This document shows, piece after piece, positions 22,695-35,600 of a stretch of DNA of 64,000 nucleotides. Position 1 is the stretch's first letter. Each line of letters starts with the position of its first letter. Position numbers and translations under genes: made by a program. Source of the DNA: Rhodocollybia butyracea (taxonomy: Eukaryota; Basidiomycota; Agaricomycetes; Agaricales; Omphalotaceae); assembly GCA_015501585.1 (NCBI GenBank), contig JADNRY010000001.1:372001-436000 (forward strand), written 5' to 3'. Under the pieces are notes generated by a model. That model made no database searches, was not told the origin of the DNA, and saw only the letters and a program-made list of their open reading frames with translations.

Positions 22695-23561
22695 ACCGTG
22701 TTAGATGCAAGAGGAATGCGCTGAAGCTGGCCTAGCGGCTTACAGGAAATACTCGTCCGGCGAGTCCTTGGGGACATTACTCGTTCAAACTTTCGAATTT
22801 ATAGAAATTCGATGGAAGGAAGGAATAACCGGCGCGGAAAAGCATCATTGATTGTGATCTGAAACGAAAAGAAGTTGATGCGATGTGTCAAGCCTGCCGT
22901 CTTCCGACAGGATCCGCTTGAGAGCCGAGCATTTTTGACCTCGAGTAGAAGATTTCTTTAACTTTCACTCAAGCTCTGACCTGCTCTGACTCAAATCTAG
23001 CAAACAAAAACGGGCGGATTGGTTCGTCAAAAGTCCTTCCCCAAGTCTTCTTGTCAAGTTACTTCAATGTTCAGCGTCATTTCAACGATTTATGTCAAGC
23101 TGGAAGGGAGGACTCAGCCTCAGGCCTCAGGAAAGAGACTGGATTTCATTACACGGCGTGGTCGAAGAATTCAATTACTTGGTCCCGAGATAAAAACACC
23201 ATACTTACTAGCGGAAAGCAGTGAGATACTTATCCGAGTACTTAGATCCTACTTTGAAGTTTATGATTGCCAAGCGTAGATTCTTTACTTCGAAATTCAA
23301 AATTCGGGTTCCTTGAAAACAGCGAGTGATAAAAACATATATTCGTCTCAGATGAGTCGTGTACATCAGGACAGATCAGGCTTCAGGCTTCAGGAAGGGC
23401 CGCAAATGGCGAATTTTCGATAAGTACTCGGAGGGCGGAACCAAGGCGGCGGAACGCCCAGCTTGCCGAGAACGGCATGCGAGCAATGCCCAGTACATCG
23501 CTAAAAACATAACGGTATAATAAGCTAACCATCCTCAGATTTCAGACAACTTGATCTTGAG
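22695..23561. promoter_or_regulatory. Divergent upstream region of GH128 and second Zn2Cys6 gene
   Basis: Spacer of about 870 bp between two divergent starts. No gene supported. Short CCTCAGG/CTTCAGG words recur near 23117-23130 and 23382-23393, but nothing forms a clear operator. Confidence 0.45.
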
Positions 23562-26500
23562 ATGTCTGAAGAAATTGGCCCTAGGAAGCGACTCAAACAA
23601 CAAGGTAGCTGCGATAACTGTTTCCGCAGAAAAGTTCGCTGCGATGATGAGGATTCACCGGGAAACGTATGCTCTGAATGTTCTGCCATGAACTTGGAAT
23701 GTACACGTTTGATTGTGAAAAAGGTCTATTTCACTTTTGCGCTCAGAGAGCTAAACTAACTTTTACCCTAGAAACGAGGTCCTAAGCAAGGGTAAGTGCG
23801 TACTTCAATTGCTCCTTGTAAATCTCCAATACACCATAGTTCCACTCGGAAACCTCGGACTTACAATGCTTCCGAACTTCAGCAATCCCCTCAATTGCTC
23901 ATTTCTGCCATCCTGGCCGCTCCCACCACTTATAGTGTGCCAGCCAACGCAAACATGGTCCGGCAAGTGTTAGTTCGCCTAGCAGAGTATTGCCAGGGGT
24001 TAGAGCAAGAAATAGCTTCGCTCCGTGTAACCCTCTCCCAAAGCTCCGGTTCTATCTCTATCTCTGCCTCTTCTTTGCCTTCCGCGCTTGCCTTACCTTC
24101 AGGAACCGAGGCTGATGATCCTCCGCCGAGAAGTGAAATAGATTTGGATGAGGCTTTGAGCGACAGATTCAAAGGCCTTGCTTTAGACCACTATCAAGGT
24201 CGTCACTTTGGCCGATCAAGTCACTTTATGCTTCTGCAGACTGCTCTTGATAGCAGAGATGCTCTTATTAATGGCGAAGCCCGCCCTATATCTGTTCAGA
24301 TGAAACGAGAGGCCTTTTGGCAATTACAGCCAGTAAGTCGTTTAGTACTAGATGAAATTCTTTGCGCTTATGTCTTACATGACCTCCTAGTGGCATGTCG
24401 TACAAGAGTCCGAACCGATCCCCTATGATTTTCCGCCCGACGACCTTCTCAAAATACTGGTAGACCTGTACTGGGAGCACTTTCACTTTTATTATCCCCT
24501 TCTGCACAAACCAACATTTGAACGATCTGTTTTTTATGACAAACTGCACCTACGTGATCGAAGCTTTGGTGCTACAGTGCTAGCTGTGTGTGCTCTGGCC
24601 TCTCGACATTGTGATGATCCTCGAGTGTTGTACGATAGCAAAGATAACGAGCCGCAGTCACTCCATTCTGCGGGCTGGAAATGGTTCTTGCAGATCGAAT
24701 TTGTGCCAAAATCCTTTATCAAATCTCCATCTGGTGCGCGCGGTTCCCTGTTTATGACTTGCAGCAGCTTGACTTGAGGTTGGATCATCACGTTTTCTCC
24801 TCATAGTTTACGCATTGCAGATCTATCCGGTGACTTTCCTCGATTTTTCTTTCTCTCGTTTATTAATGTTATTTGTACAGCTAGCTGTTGTCTTCATACA
24901 TGCTACCCATTTTGCAGAAATCTCGTGGGTATTAATCAGCCCGGGTATTCGTCTCGCAGAGACAATTGGTGTCCACCGCTCGGGGTTTGGTAAGGGTAAG
25001 TTTGCAAGGGATCCAGTAGAAGTTGAGTTGTGGAAGAGAGCGTTTTGGCAGCTCATTGTCTTTGACACTGCTTCTTCGATGGCCCTCGGACGACCAAGAG
25101 CTTCCAATGCGAATGAGTAAGCCAATGCCCCAAGTGCGCATACACTCGCCCATAACCCCCGTAGCCTGGATCTCGAACTTCCTACCATGTGCGATGATGA
25201 GTACTGGCCGGGAGAGCCTCTCAAGCCTACGGAAGACTTTAAACAACCTCCACAAAAAAAAAGTTATCTGACATTTTGGATTCACTACATAAAGCTCATG
25301 GAGATAGTTGGGTTCGCTCAGAGGTCTATTGTACGTCCGTACATGAGCCTAGGCACTTACTAATTACCATAACAGTATCCTGCGAGACGGCTAGACCCAT
25401 GGGGACCAACACATCTGTCTGCTAGCGAGTGGCACCAAAGGGCCGTCATGGAGATCGATTCAGCTTTAAATAAATGGCTGAGCGCTGTTCCTGAACACTG
25501 TAACAAACTCATTGGACATTGTCCCAGTTCTTTTTTAACGACACTTTCTACTGACAGTGAAATATGACCCACATTGCGAGGACAGTATATTCATTCATCA
25601 ATCGGTTATGCTTTATGCTGGTTACTACTGGGCTCGGATCCAAGGTGTTTCCTTTCCTGAGGTTCCTGATATCGCCTTTGACCTTTTTAGTCCATCGACC
25701 TTTTATAGGCCAAAAACACTCTGCTATTCCTTCACTCGCCATTTGTGCTAGCAGCGCTCGATCTTGTATTCACCTGTTGACTGGCCACCACCGACAATAT
25801 AATATCCGACTGCCCCACCTCTTGGTTAGTATTTAGTATTTGCCCATGCGGCGGTAATAATTCTTTTCTTGCAGCCTCCGATTTTCACTTCTGCTTTAGT
25901 CATGCTGATCAATCTTTGGAGAGGAATACGAGCTAAACGGGCTTTGAACATAGCCAAGGAGATGGATGATGTTAACATGGCCCTCGAGATGATGGCTATG
26001 TACGAGGGCAGGTACGATATCTCCCGTATTGTTTTTGAACTTTTGGCAAATTGATTGATTGTTTGAGGTTTGAAATGGCTGGTCGATTACGGCGAGTGCC
26101 TTGTTATTGTGGAGTACATACTGCAGTCATCATACTAACATCGATTCCTACCTTAGAGACGTCCTTCTCTCTATTCTCTCTGTTAGCCAGCTTCCAGAGG
26201 TATCATCCTTGAAACGTACCCATCCGAGTCCGGAATCTGGTGTATTCACCGACAACGGCAGCTCCTGGGACCTTACAGAAAATGAACTAACCGATGCAGG
26301 TGCTAACAGGCCGATTGCGGGTTCAATGCGCGCGGCTAACTGGACCGAAAAAAATTCACAATGGGATTTGCCACTCAATCCGATTGTTGGTGGCTTGCCT
26401 CACATTGATATCGGTACGGGGTTCGCTCCAGACTACTCCGCTACGAACATGCCTGGTCAGCCAACGTCTTGGACGACTGGCGATGACTATGAGTTTAGCC

Positions 26501-26710
26501 TAGGTGCGTCATTCCTTGTAGATATAGAGAGAGATTCACAACCCCCTTCATAGGTCAATTCACGACTAAAGATTCAAGGCAAGTTGTCTCCCTAAAACTC
26601 CTCTGTTGGTCGTTGCTAACAACCGTTCCAGCCAGTTTGAAGATGACTGGAGCCACTTTATGACAAACGTAGACGAATTATTAGATACCTTGACTGCTGG
26701 ACAGCTATGA
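23562..26710 (+). CDS. Zn2Cys6 transcription factor, fungal-specific domain; one exon junction unresolved
   Basis: Predicted nuclear regulator with about 12 exons, ATG 23562 to TGA 26708-26710. The zinc cluster is at residues 17-47 (GSCDNCFRRKVRCDDE, then CSECSAMNLEC): C-x2-C-x6-C-x9-C-x2-C-x6-C, followed by the usual basic linker KKRGPKQG. The fungal_trans core includes PPDDLLKILVDLYWEHFHFY, RSFGATVLAVCALASRHC, GIRLAETIGVHRSG, ELWKRAFWQLIVFDTASSMA, LGRP, LELPTMCDDEYWP, and VHRPFIG with SLAICASSARSCIHLL. Two late introns need GC donors (26092-26156 GCGAGT; 26579-26631 GCAAGT). Near 24733-24885 the family order KSPS-x-YDLQ requires a frame change; an open path with two GT-AG introns exists but replaces the conserved segment. 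The gene could be damaged or the sequence wrong there. Confidence 0.8.
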
Positions 26711-26888
26711 TACATTATATTAAGTTAATTTATGGCGTTTGTAGCTTGAAACGACTGATTAACCAATAACGGTCAATCTTGAACGTGGTGTGCAATATTG
26801 ACGCAGATATTCGTACTTAAGAACTTTGGACTCGCTGGGAAAACGCATTTAATATAGTGTACATATTTTGGCGGGGCAACAGTCATTG

Positions 26889-29614
26889 TCATCGCCAGAG
26901 GGCGTCCGCGATAGTGACTACATCCGACATTTCGTGAATGTCATGAACTCTAACAGCAAGCGCCCCTTGTTGTACAGCGCAAGTGACTGCAGCTGCTGTG
27001 GCCCAAGCTCTGGCCTTGGCTTGAGTTGATAAGCCCCGTTCGTTGGATAGGATCGTGCCAAGAAAAGACTTCCTTGATGTTCCTACTAGCTGTGGATAGC
27101 TGGCGAGAGGGTTCCTCTTGCTTGCGATGCCTGTGTGGAATGAATGATGATATATACACTCCCAGAATAAATATACCAACCTTTTCCGACAATTATATCA
27201 GCTGTCACAGCCGTACCTTGACGTAGAAGCTCTAGATTTCCTTCGACTGTCTTGCTGAACCCAATTCCAGGATCAACGATAATATTCCACCTTCTAATTC
27301 CACCTTTTCCCTTTACGATTTCGTCTACTTTCAAGCCCAACTCAATACGTACACCCTCGAGCACAGACCCATCCTGAGCATATTCATACGCAGAGTAATC
27401 CTTGTTCATCCCTGCATCTCCTCGAGAATGCATGAGTATGATCGGAACAGCCAGCTTTCGAGCAGTTTGTTTCATCTTCTGCATATACTCAGCGGTTCTC
27501 TCTTTTTGTTCCCCGAACGCAGGATAAGGATAGTTGCCTGGACCTGTGAACGCGTACACGTCGTTGATACAGTTGGCTCCAGCCAGGACGGCCTTTTGAA
27601 CGACCTCCCAGCGAAAAGTATCAACGCTAATAGGTAAATCCCTGATGTATTGACTTTCCTCTCCGTCACCTTCAGACCGCATCGCTTGAACGATGGGTAC
27701 AACCCGGTTAATCTCTTCCTCAGTACTGACAAAGGCAGCCCCAGGCCTTGTAGAATAACCCCCAATGTCCATGATGTCTACCCTTGCTCGAGCCGCGTCG
27801 TGAGTATAAGCTAATGCACTCGGAATTGTGTTATGAGTCGAGCCATCAGAAAAGGAATCGGGGGTGGCATTCAACGTCGCCATAAGGCGGGTCCGATCTT
27901 TATTATTTGAAGGCACTCTTCTAGGAGTGGTGGAATTGTACTTCCAATGCGTTAACGTGGACGGTACTGGATCTACTCCCGGTAGTATCGAAGATGAGTG
28001 TGTGGGATACCGCGGGAATTGGATGACTCTGTCCATTGGAGGATCAGTAGATACGGACAAGAGTTCCTTTAGCAGAGTGCCAATGGTCTTGTGAAAAGAC
28101 GGATGGATGTAATCTGGAATCATGCTAGCACTGTTAAAACCAGGAAAGTAGGAACAAATTCAGTTCACATACTCGAATAATGGCCTCAAAACAAATTCTC
28201 GTTCTGTTATCCTTGGGTGAGGCACCACCAAATGACCTTTTAAATTATCCAACGTTTGTCGTTCTATTAGAAGCCTTGTGTCGATGATAGAGTGGTCATA
28301 TAAGACGATATCCAAATCGATGGCACGAGGTCCATTACGAAAAGACGGTTGTCTGCCGACGACCTCTTCTATCTTTTTAACCAACTGTAAGAGGTTCGCG
28401 GGGGAGATATTGGTTTCTATCTGAAGCATGTTAGGGACAAGCAGTGCGGAAGGATGGACACCATTCACCAAACAAGCACAATTAAGGAACGGTGGCTGAT
28501 CCACCACATACATTGGTGTACTTTGGTACAGAAAACTTGTATCAACCACGGAAAGAAACGTGTTCTCCGGAAAGACGGAGTCCTTCATGACCTCGAGAGG
28601 GGCTTCCAAGAGTCGCATGGCCAGTTCGATATTCTGGAAGCTATCACCAACATTGGAGCCTAAAGCGATTGCGGCGGTATGAACTTCATCTGAAACAGGT
28701 TGGTTGAAAGTCTGTTGCAGATATTAAAACAGATAAAGGCTTCCCCGACATTGGGACACACCTCTTCCGGAACGTAATCCTCGAACCTCCGGCTGATTTC
28801 GACCTCGGAAGAATCTGCATAAACTAATGCACAAGGTTTTGCAGCTTTGACACAGACTTTTGGATCCCAGTCAAAACCTCCCGCTGAATGCAGGTGCTGG
28901 AGAGCCTCGAAAGCAATAAAAGACGCGAGAGCTTCTAATGTCAGATATGAAGTGCTTTCTACTCTCTGGACCATATGTCAATACGAGGACATATTAGCAA
29001 GTGCAAGCACAGACTTCATAAAGTCGCCTAATTAGAGCACGATAGTCCAACGAATGCTTAGACGAATTCGAGGTATCGATGGAGATATTGATACGGACGA
29101 GTTGTTTTTCGAGACGTTCAGCTGGATTGACACCTATGATAGTCTGGCACTCCAAGTCTTCGATGCGGTGTAAAAACTTGGTCAAGTTCCACGCCTTATC
29201 CGTTCCCGTAATCGCTTCGCATTCGACAACAAGGGTTTTGCAGTGCAAAGGTGGTTTTAGTTGAACAACTTTGAGGTGAGCTCCCGAAAGTCGGGGAGCA
29301 GACGGAGGTTCGGGAGAAAGAAGCATATCAAAAGAGCGAAACAAGATCTGCTCTAAGAATTCAAATGCAGGTTTCTCATCGGATGTAGATTTGGGACTGA
29401 GAAAAGTCCGAAGATTGGAGGCCAACGTAGAGTAGTTTATTGATTTGGAGAGATCGTCAGACATTGCTGTTGCCTTAATATCGTGAGGGATCGCAAGAGA
29501 TACAAGGATGGGCTGAGCTGTAGGCTTAGTTCCTTTGGGAGGCCAGCGAGACCCAGAGTGAAGCAAGACGTTTATAAGCAAGTCATTGACGCGAATCAAA
29601 TCAGGATCTGACAT
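26889..29614 (-). CDS. FOL1: FOL1: trifunctional folate enzyme (DHNA aldolase, HPPK, dihydropteroate synthase)
   Basis: One polypeptide for three successive steps of folate synthesis, as in other fungi: dihydroneopterin aldolase (FolB), hydroxymethyldihydropterin pyrophosphokinase (FolK) and dihydropteroate synthase (FolP), the sulfonamide target. ATG 29614 (MSDPDLIRVNDLLINVLLHS) begins two FolB repeats, the second with VQLKPPLHCKTLVVECEAI and STSYLTLEALASFI. HPPK follows (TAAIALGSNVGDSF, then GPRAIDLDIVLYD and VVPHPRITEREFVLRPLF). DHPS begins at RTRLMATLNATPDSFSDG, then DIGGYSTRPGA, NIIVDPGIGFSKT and LVGTSRKSFLG, ending ADALWR at 26889. Introns join in frame, e.g. LF-D-MIPDY between HPPK and DHPS with donor GTATGT. 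The gene is head-to-head with SEC11, 238 bp apart. Confidence 0.95.
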
Positions 29615-29852
29615 TCTGGGAGAAGATAAAGATTGTTCAAGAGCTAGAGCAGTTGGCGAAACTTGCCTGACGAAAAAATTACAGTGACACGACGGGCGTC
29701 TATAATCGTGAATCGTGTTGAATCGTGTCCATCCTTCGTTTGCCGCCCATTCACTTCCAGATTTTATTTTGCTCTTCATTGAGGATTTTGTCCTTTGCAC
29801 CAACAACTCTCTGATTCATAACTGTCAATCTTTCAAGTCGTGGCCACGTATC
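29615..29852. promoter_or_regulatory. Shared FOL1/SEC11 bidirectional promoter region
   Basis: Only 238 bp separate the divergent FOL1 and SEC11 start codons, so both promoters and 5' UTRs must fit here. No canonical TATA box is obvious. Confidence 0.55.
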
Positions 29853-30689
29853 ATGTTCACTGAAGAGTTGAAGACATTTCGGAGGCTTGGATTTCGCCAT
29901 GTACGTCTATGCTCCAGCTCCAGTCCTAACCACTAACAATGGCTACCAACAGGTTCTTCTACAAGTCTTGAACTTCGCTTCTGTGATTGCGTCTGGGTTG
30001 ATGATTTGGAAAGGATTAGGTCTTGTTACGAACACAGAGTCTCCAATTGTTGTGGTGTTGAGGTGTGGTTTCCTTCATTTCAGAAAGAAGTTCTCTCGCT
30101 AAAGGCTTTTCTCAAGTGGATCAATGGAACCAGCATTCTACCGAGGAGATTTACTTTTCTTAACCAACCCTCCCCATGAACGGTATCATACTGGGGATAT
30201 TACTGTGTACAGGATCCCCGGAGCTGACATTCCCATTGTACATCGTGTCATGGAGACGCACGATGTTTCTTCACCAATCAAAATTTCCGGGTACGTCCAT
30301 ATTGTTATATAAACTCTCTTTTCCTCATGTAAGTTTTTAGCTTGGCTTTGAAACAACCTGGAGAACAGTTACTGCTAACCAAGGGGGATAACAACCACAT
30401 TGATGACATAGATCTATACCAAGGACTAGATTGGCTTGAACGGAAGCACATTGTGGGCAAGGTCCGAGGGTCAGTTCTGCGTACCAAAATAACATTACCG
30501 TTTTAACCCTTTCTTTCTTTCTGTAGATTTTTACCTTACGTTGGATATGTCACCATAGCTATGGTCAGTTTCCCTTGTACACTTGAAGAAAAACTTTTTC
30601 TGACCTTTTGTCCACAGAACGACTTCCCCCAACTCAAATATGCGTTACTAGGCGTCTTAGGACTGTTGGCACTGATACAACGGGAATAG
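29853..30689 (+). CDS. SEC11: Signal peptidase complex catalytic subunit Sec11
   Basis: ER membrane serine protease that removes signal peptides from secretory proteins. Six exons, ATG 29853 ([16 protein letters not shown]) to TAG 30687-30689. Joined, the protein has an N-terminal helix ([20 protein letters not shown]), the catalytic Ser box [20 protein letters not shown], the second box [14 protein letters not shown] (His of the eukaryotic dyad), [16 protein letters not shown] (conserved Asp residues) and [18 protein letters not shown] followed by a C-terminal hydrophobic helix. All family landmarks are present at normal length (about 180 residues). The frame supports GT-AG introns, including the one that interrupts the catalytic Ser codon (AG then T). 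Confidence 0.95.
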
Positions 30690-30877
30690 TCTTTCGTGTA
30701 TTCGAATGTAATATGGTTACAATCTATTTTCTACTTGTCAACTTTTTATGACACGTTTTGGTCATCTGGTCTTCACTCCCCACCACGGGCATCGATTCCG
30801 AACTCCCTTTCAACATCTTTGGACCTCAACGGTTAGGGCTGACTAAGGGATTTCTAAGGGATTTCTAATGTCTTTCC

Positions 30878-32091
30878 ATGAGACATGCTATAAGAGGCCC
30901 CGCACAAACTACTTTAACACCACGACTTGCACTTCGAAAAGCAACTGTTAACATGTCCGATACTCAAGTTCACACCGTCGAAGCCGATGGAGTAAACCTG
31001 TTTTATAGAGAAGCGGGGAAGAAAGACGCACCAGTTATACTCCTCCTTCATGGATTCCCTTCCTCGTCATTCCAATATCGAAATTTGATCGCCAAGTTAG
31101 CAGGAGATTATCATGTTTTTGTATGTCTTTGCAGACCTATCTCCGCAGCTATCCAAATGTTCATGTAATTTTTGAAGGCTCCCGATCTTCCTGGATTTGG
31201 ATTTACCAGTACGTTTATTCCAAAATTCTGTCTTGCTGCTTCACTGAGAACAACGAGTAGAGGTTCCGGAGACTCGGAACTATAAATACACTTTTGACAA
31301 CTTTGGAAAGACTCTCGAGGCCTTTGTAGATGCTTTGAGCTTGAAAAAGTATGTTATATACATCTTTGATTATGGTGCTCCTGTTGGGTTAAGGTATACA
31401 TTCGTTCTTTCATCAAATACGCCACGAAAACTCTGTTTCGTTTATAGGCTGGCCGTCTCCCGCCCATCCGCTATCACAGCCATCGTCTCGCAGAATGGAA
31501 ATGCCTTTGACGTTGGCTTTAGTGACGCTTGGAAGGGGATTTTTGCTTACTGGGCCGCTCCTACCGCCGAGAACCGCAAAGCAATAACTTGGGTGACGCA
31601 ATTTGATACCACCAAGTCTCAGGTATGTCCGTAGTGTTTGCTTGGATAAGGTGTTAACGAAATTGGTTGCATATAAACAGTATGAATCAGGAGAGGCTCA
31701 CCCCGAGAGGATTCCTCCAGAGACGTATCACCTCGACCAGGCTTTGATGGATCGTCCTGGAAATGCGGATATTCAGTTAGACATTTTTCTTGATTGTAAG
31801 TTTTTTCTCTTCCTCACGCGGTTTGTACTAACATCATTGATTCGGATAGATCGTACAAACGTTGCACTATATTCCACTATTCACACCTACTTTCGAGAGC
31901 AACAACCTCCGCTTCTTGCAGTCTGGGGAAAGAATGATGGATTTTTCATTCCTGCAGGCGCCGAAGCTTACAAAACTGTCCTCCCCAAGGCAGAGGTGCA
32001 CTTCGTCGACGGTGGTCATTTTTCTTTGGAGAATCATCTAGATGAGATTTCTAGTACGATAATCAAGTTTTTGAAGAAGAATGGGATTTAG
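30878..32091 (+). CDS. Alpha/beta hydrolase, epoxide-hydrolase/dehalogenase-like
   Basis: Hydrolase of the alpha/beta fold with an Asp nucleophile. From ATG 30878 the N-terminus (MRHAIRGPAQTTLTPRLALR) resembles a mitochondrial presequence; an internal ATG at 30953 (MSDTQVHTVEADG) would give a cytosolic form. Motifs in order: PVILLLHGFPSSSFQYRNLI (HGFP oxyanion box), APDLPGFGFT, KYVIYIFDYGAPVGLR (nucleophile Asp in FDYGAP), a cap region with WVTQFDTTKSQYESGEAH, LLAVWGKNDGFF (acid Asp) and VHFVDGGHFSLE (His). Six exons join in frame, with one intron splitting FT-K-VPETRNYKYTF. The substrate is unknown; related bacterial and fungal proteins are annotated as epoxide or haloalkane hydrolases. Confidence 0.85.
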
Positions 32092-32673
32092 GAACTGGTT
32101 GGTTTCGCAATTGAAACAAGAGATGGTCATTGAATTAAAATAAGCGATACTAACGCGTACTAATGAGAAGGCTGGTCGTAAACAAACACACTGCGTCGCC
32201 TCTCGACACGTATCGATTAAGTTTCATTTGAAAAACCAACGTCTCGTATATACCGCTTTGACCATCCAGTTTGGGCGAAGAGTAAAATTTGTTGCCGAGA
32301 TGCCGTTTTAATACTCCCCATTATATTTAGCTCTAGTCTCTGAGAAATCTCGGAAGAGCGTAGGCTACACAGTCTCCATCGCTTGGATCTTGGAGGAGAA
32401 ATTTCGGCGCACGTTCCAACTTACACTTCCTGAGTCATCATAAAATAAGCGCCCACGTGCGCATCTTCGCTCCTTCGTTTTCTTTCATATAACTTAACTT
32501 ATTTGCTCTCCTGCTTTCTCCATCACCTCCCGCTTCAAAACATCTTATCGCCTCACAGCTTCAAATACAAGCTATCCCCAAATCAGAGCTTTTCTCGGGG
32601 GACCGATAAAAAAGACTTTACTGAGCCTGTCCTAGTCTCAGACTGTCTTTGGTTTTCGACTAGTCAATCCTGC
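32092..32673. other. Intergenic region upstream of the IBTK-like gene
   Basis: Spacer of about 580 bp in tandem orientation. It holds the hydrolase 3' UTR and the next gene's promoter. The frame before ATG 32674 is open to 32503 but lacks an in-frame ATG there, so it is treated as 5' UTR. Confidence 0.5.
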
Positions 32674-35600
32674 ATGAGCGGTTTCGGCACTTTATTACAT
32701 GCACAATTTCATTTTCGCAACCAGCAGGCGTTCCAGCGCCTGCTCACTTCGAATTCCAGTGCATCGGGAGCCGGTGATGCTTCGCATTCCGGCGGGAGCC
32801 CTCGCTCTTTCAAATCCAAACAGGATCGTGAAATCGATGTAAATTGCAGGGACAGCTCTGGCAGGTCCGTATTACACCTTGCCAGTGCTTCAATCGACGC
32901 TTCCAGTGTTGAATACGTCCGGCTTCTACTCAAGCATCCTGGTATCAATGTAAACTTGCAGGACTGGGAAAGCCAATGGACTGCCTTGCATCGGGCAATG
33001 TATGTTGGCAATATAGGCGTAGTGCAAGTATCTTATTGGACCTTTCTCTTCATAATTGACCATCTCTCTAGGCTTTTATTGCTTCAACATCCAGACACTG
33101 ACGCAACGCTCAAAGATCTCGAAGGCTACACCGCATTTGATCTGTATAACTCCACCGTAGAAGGAACGAAACCTGAACACTCCCTTATCCCCGCTACATC
33201 GACCTTATCAGCCATTCAAACTGCTTCAAGAGCCGAACTTTTCACTTGGGGAACCAACAGGTCGGTTTAACCATGATTTTTCTTTATATGTATGCTGCTG
33301 ATGTTTTCCTGTAGGAATGCTTCTCTCGGACACGGGGACAGTTCAGACCGTACCTTTCCAGACCAAGTCTCTGTGCCTCGTCCCGTCATTTTGAACCCTC
33401 AGAATGTGTCTGTCGAAGAACGGTTTTCTCGTATTGGAGTTCGTCAGGTACGGATGGGAAAACTACATACTGCAGTTATTTCCGACACCGGCTCGACCTT
33501 TTTATGTGGTTTCGGATCCGGAGGACGTCTCGGCATTACCCAACACACGCAATATGCCTTGCGACCTCTCTCCTGGACCGGTGCCCCTCAGTCCCAATCT
33601 ATCCCTTCCAAGGCTAGCTCGGCTCAGCTCAAAGTGGCTTCGGTGGCTTTAGGCCAGGACCACACTATAGCCGTAACGGAAAATGGCGAAGTCTATACTT
33701 GGGGTCTAAATCGGTTCTCACAGTTGGGATATAACCCAGATGACGGCTCCGCTGCAGCCCAAGTATTTTCATTAGATGATTCGTTTGAATTTATACCGCA
33801 GAGCTCTGTCAATTCCAATGCGGCCTTTTCGTCAAACGGGGAACAGATCCAACTTATGCCAAGGCGGGTATATGGACCACTCAAGAAAGAGTTCGTTCTG
33901 GGTGTCGCTGCCTCGAAGGGAGCCAGTGCTTGCTGGGCTCGAAGTGATGGATCTGACGGAGGAAATGTTTACACTTGGGGGTTAAATAATGGGCAGTTGG
34001 GTTACAACAGAACTAGTATTGGTCCGCAAATTCAAGGTATCTTCTCTTGCTCAAAAGTCGTAGTGATACATACTGAACCTGATCCAAAGTATTACCAAGG
34101 AAAGTGACCAAGATCACTAGGCCAGTTGTTCAGATTGCGCTTGGTGAGAGTGCAATGGCTTGCTTAGTTAGCGGGGTGGGGAGTATCGGCGGTGGATGGA
34201 AAGGGGAAGTGTTGGTCGTTTGGGGTGATCAAGTTGGGAGAGTAAGGTAAGTCCTCTGGCGCTATCTGTTAATAACAATGCTAGATCTTGCTTCCAGCTT
34301 CCCTACTGTTAGTTTTCCATCTCCGATTACACCATATCGCCCTCCACAGTTCAACAACAAATCTGCCCGCATCACCAAGATCGTTTGTTCTGATGACAGT
34401 CCTCCTCCATTTTCCCCCAGTTCTTTGTCGTCCCCTTCAGTGACGACCTCGACCCCAGGGGCATCCGGATCCTCTCACACTTCCGCATCCAATCTTGCTG
34501 CAATGCTCAAGTCCCAGTCTGCTTCTAGTACAACCTCACATCAAAACCATATCAGTTTCGCTTGCGTTTCGGAGGGCGGAGAGGTTTTTGTTTTCGCCGT
34601 CCCTGGAGCTCCGCCTATAGGTTCGCTTGGGCCAAACGCCGATGGAGACCTGCATACTGAAGCTGGATCCAACTTGGCTCTTGCAAAGATCATCAAACCA
34701 CAGAGGGTTTGGGCATTGAGGCGAGGCATTGTTGGTGCCGTAAGGGTCAGTATTACGCGTCACCTTCAAGGGGCCGCTCTGATACTCATTGTTCACTTCT
34801 TGTTGTTTCATTGTCTCTCCAACAGGATGTCGCGATCGGCGTGGAAGGCTCACTTATCGTATGTACGGATTCAGGACATGTGTATGTCCGTACGCGGGCT
34901 ACCACTTCAGATTCAACTATCGGTAAAAGCCTATCCAGCGGTGCAAAATCGCAAAAGTTTTTTCGAATCCCGCATCTTCAACGTGTTGTTGGCGTATGCG
35001 CTAGTAGCACCGGAGCTTTTGGAGCTTTGAGAGTTGATGCGAAAGTCAAGCCTATTATTCGTCCTGTCGTGGACAAAGCATTGACGAAGAGAGGAGGCAG
35101 GGAGCTACAAAAAGCCGTCGATGCTCTAAAGGGATGGGATCTTGTACATGATATGAAGGCTATTGCGCCGTGGACTTGGAAGAAATCTGTGGACTCCCCC
35201 CTGGATAGGGAGCTACTAGAAGATTCAAGAGACGTAACTATGTCATCGTTCATTTCTTCCGATGCACATGTTGCACATGACACAGACAAGCATGACGAAG
35301 ACGCTGACGAGGATAACAGCGAGATAGATATCAGGAAAGACATTGAATTGATATGGGACTTTTGCGCCTTGATCAACAAACAGGGCAATGACCCATCGAG
35401 CACCTGGGGAACGAAACTGCCCTATGGTGCTGATATAATGGTTTCTGTACACTCTGCTACCGCCCTACCAAGCTCTAAAAAGGCTAGAAACAAACTCAGA
35501 TCCTCGTCCCTGTCTCCTCTGTTTTCATTTCCTCTACACAGTGTCATATTGAGTGCACGGTCGAGCGCTATGTCTACTGCTCTCTTATCCTCTTCGGAAT

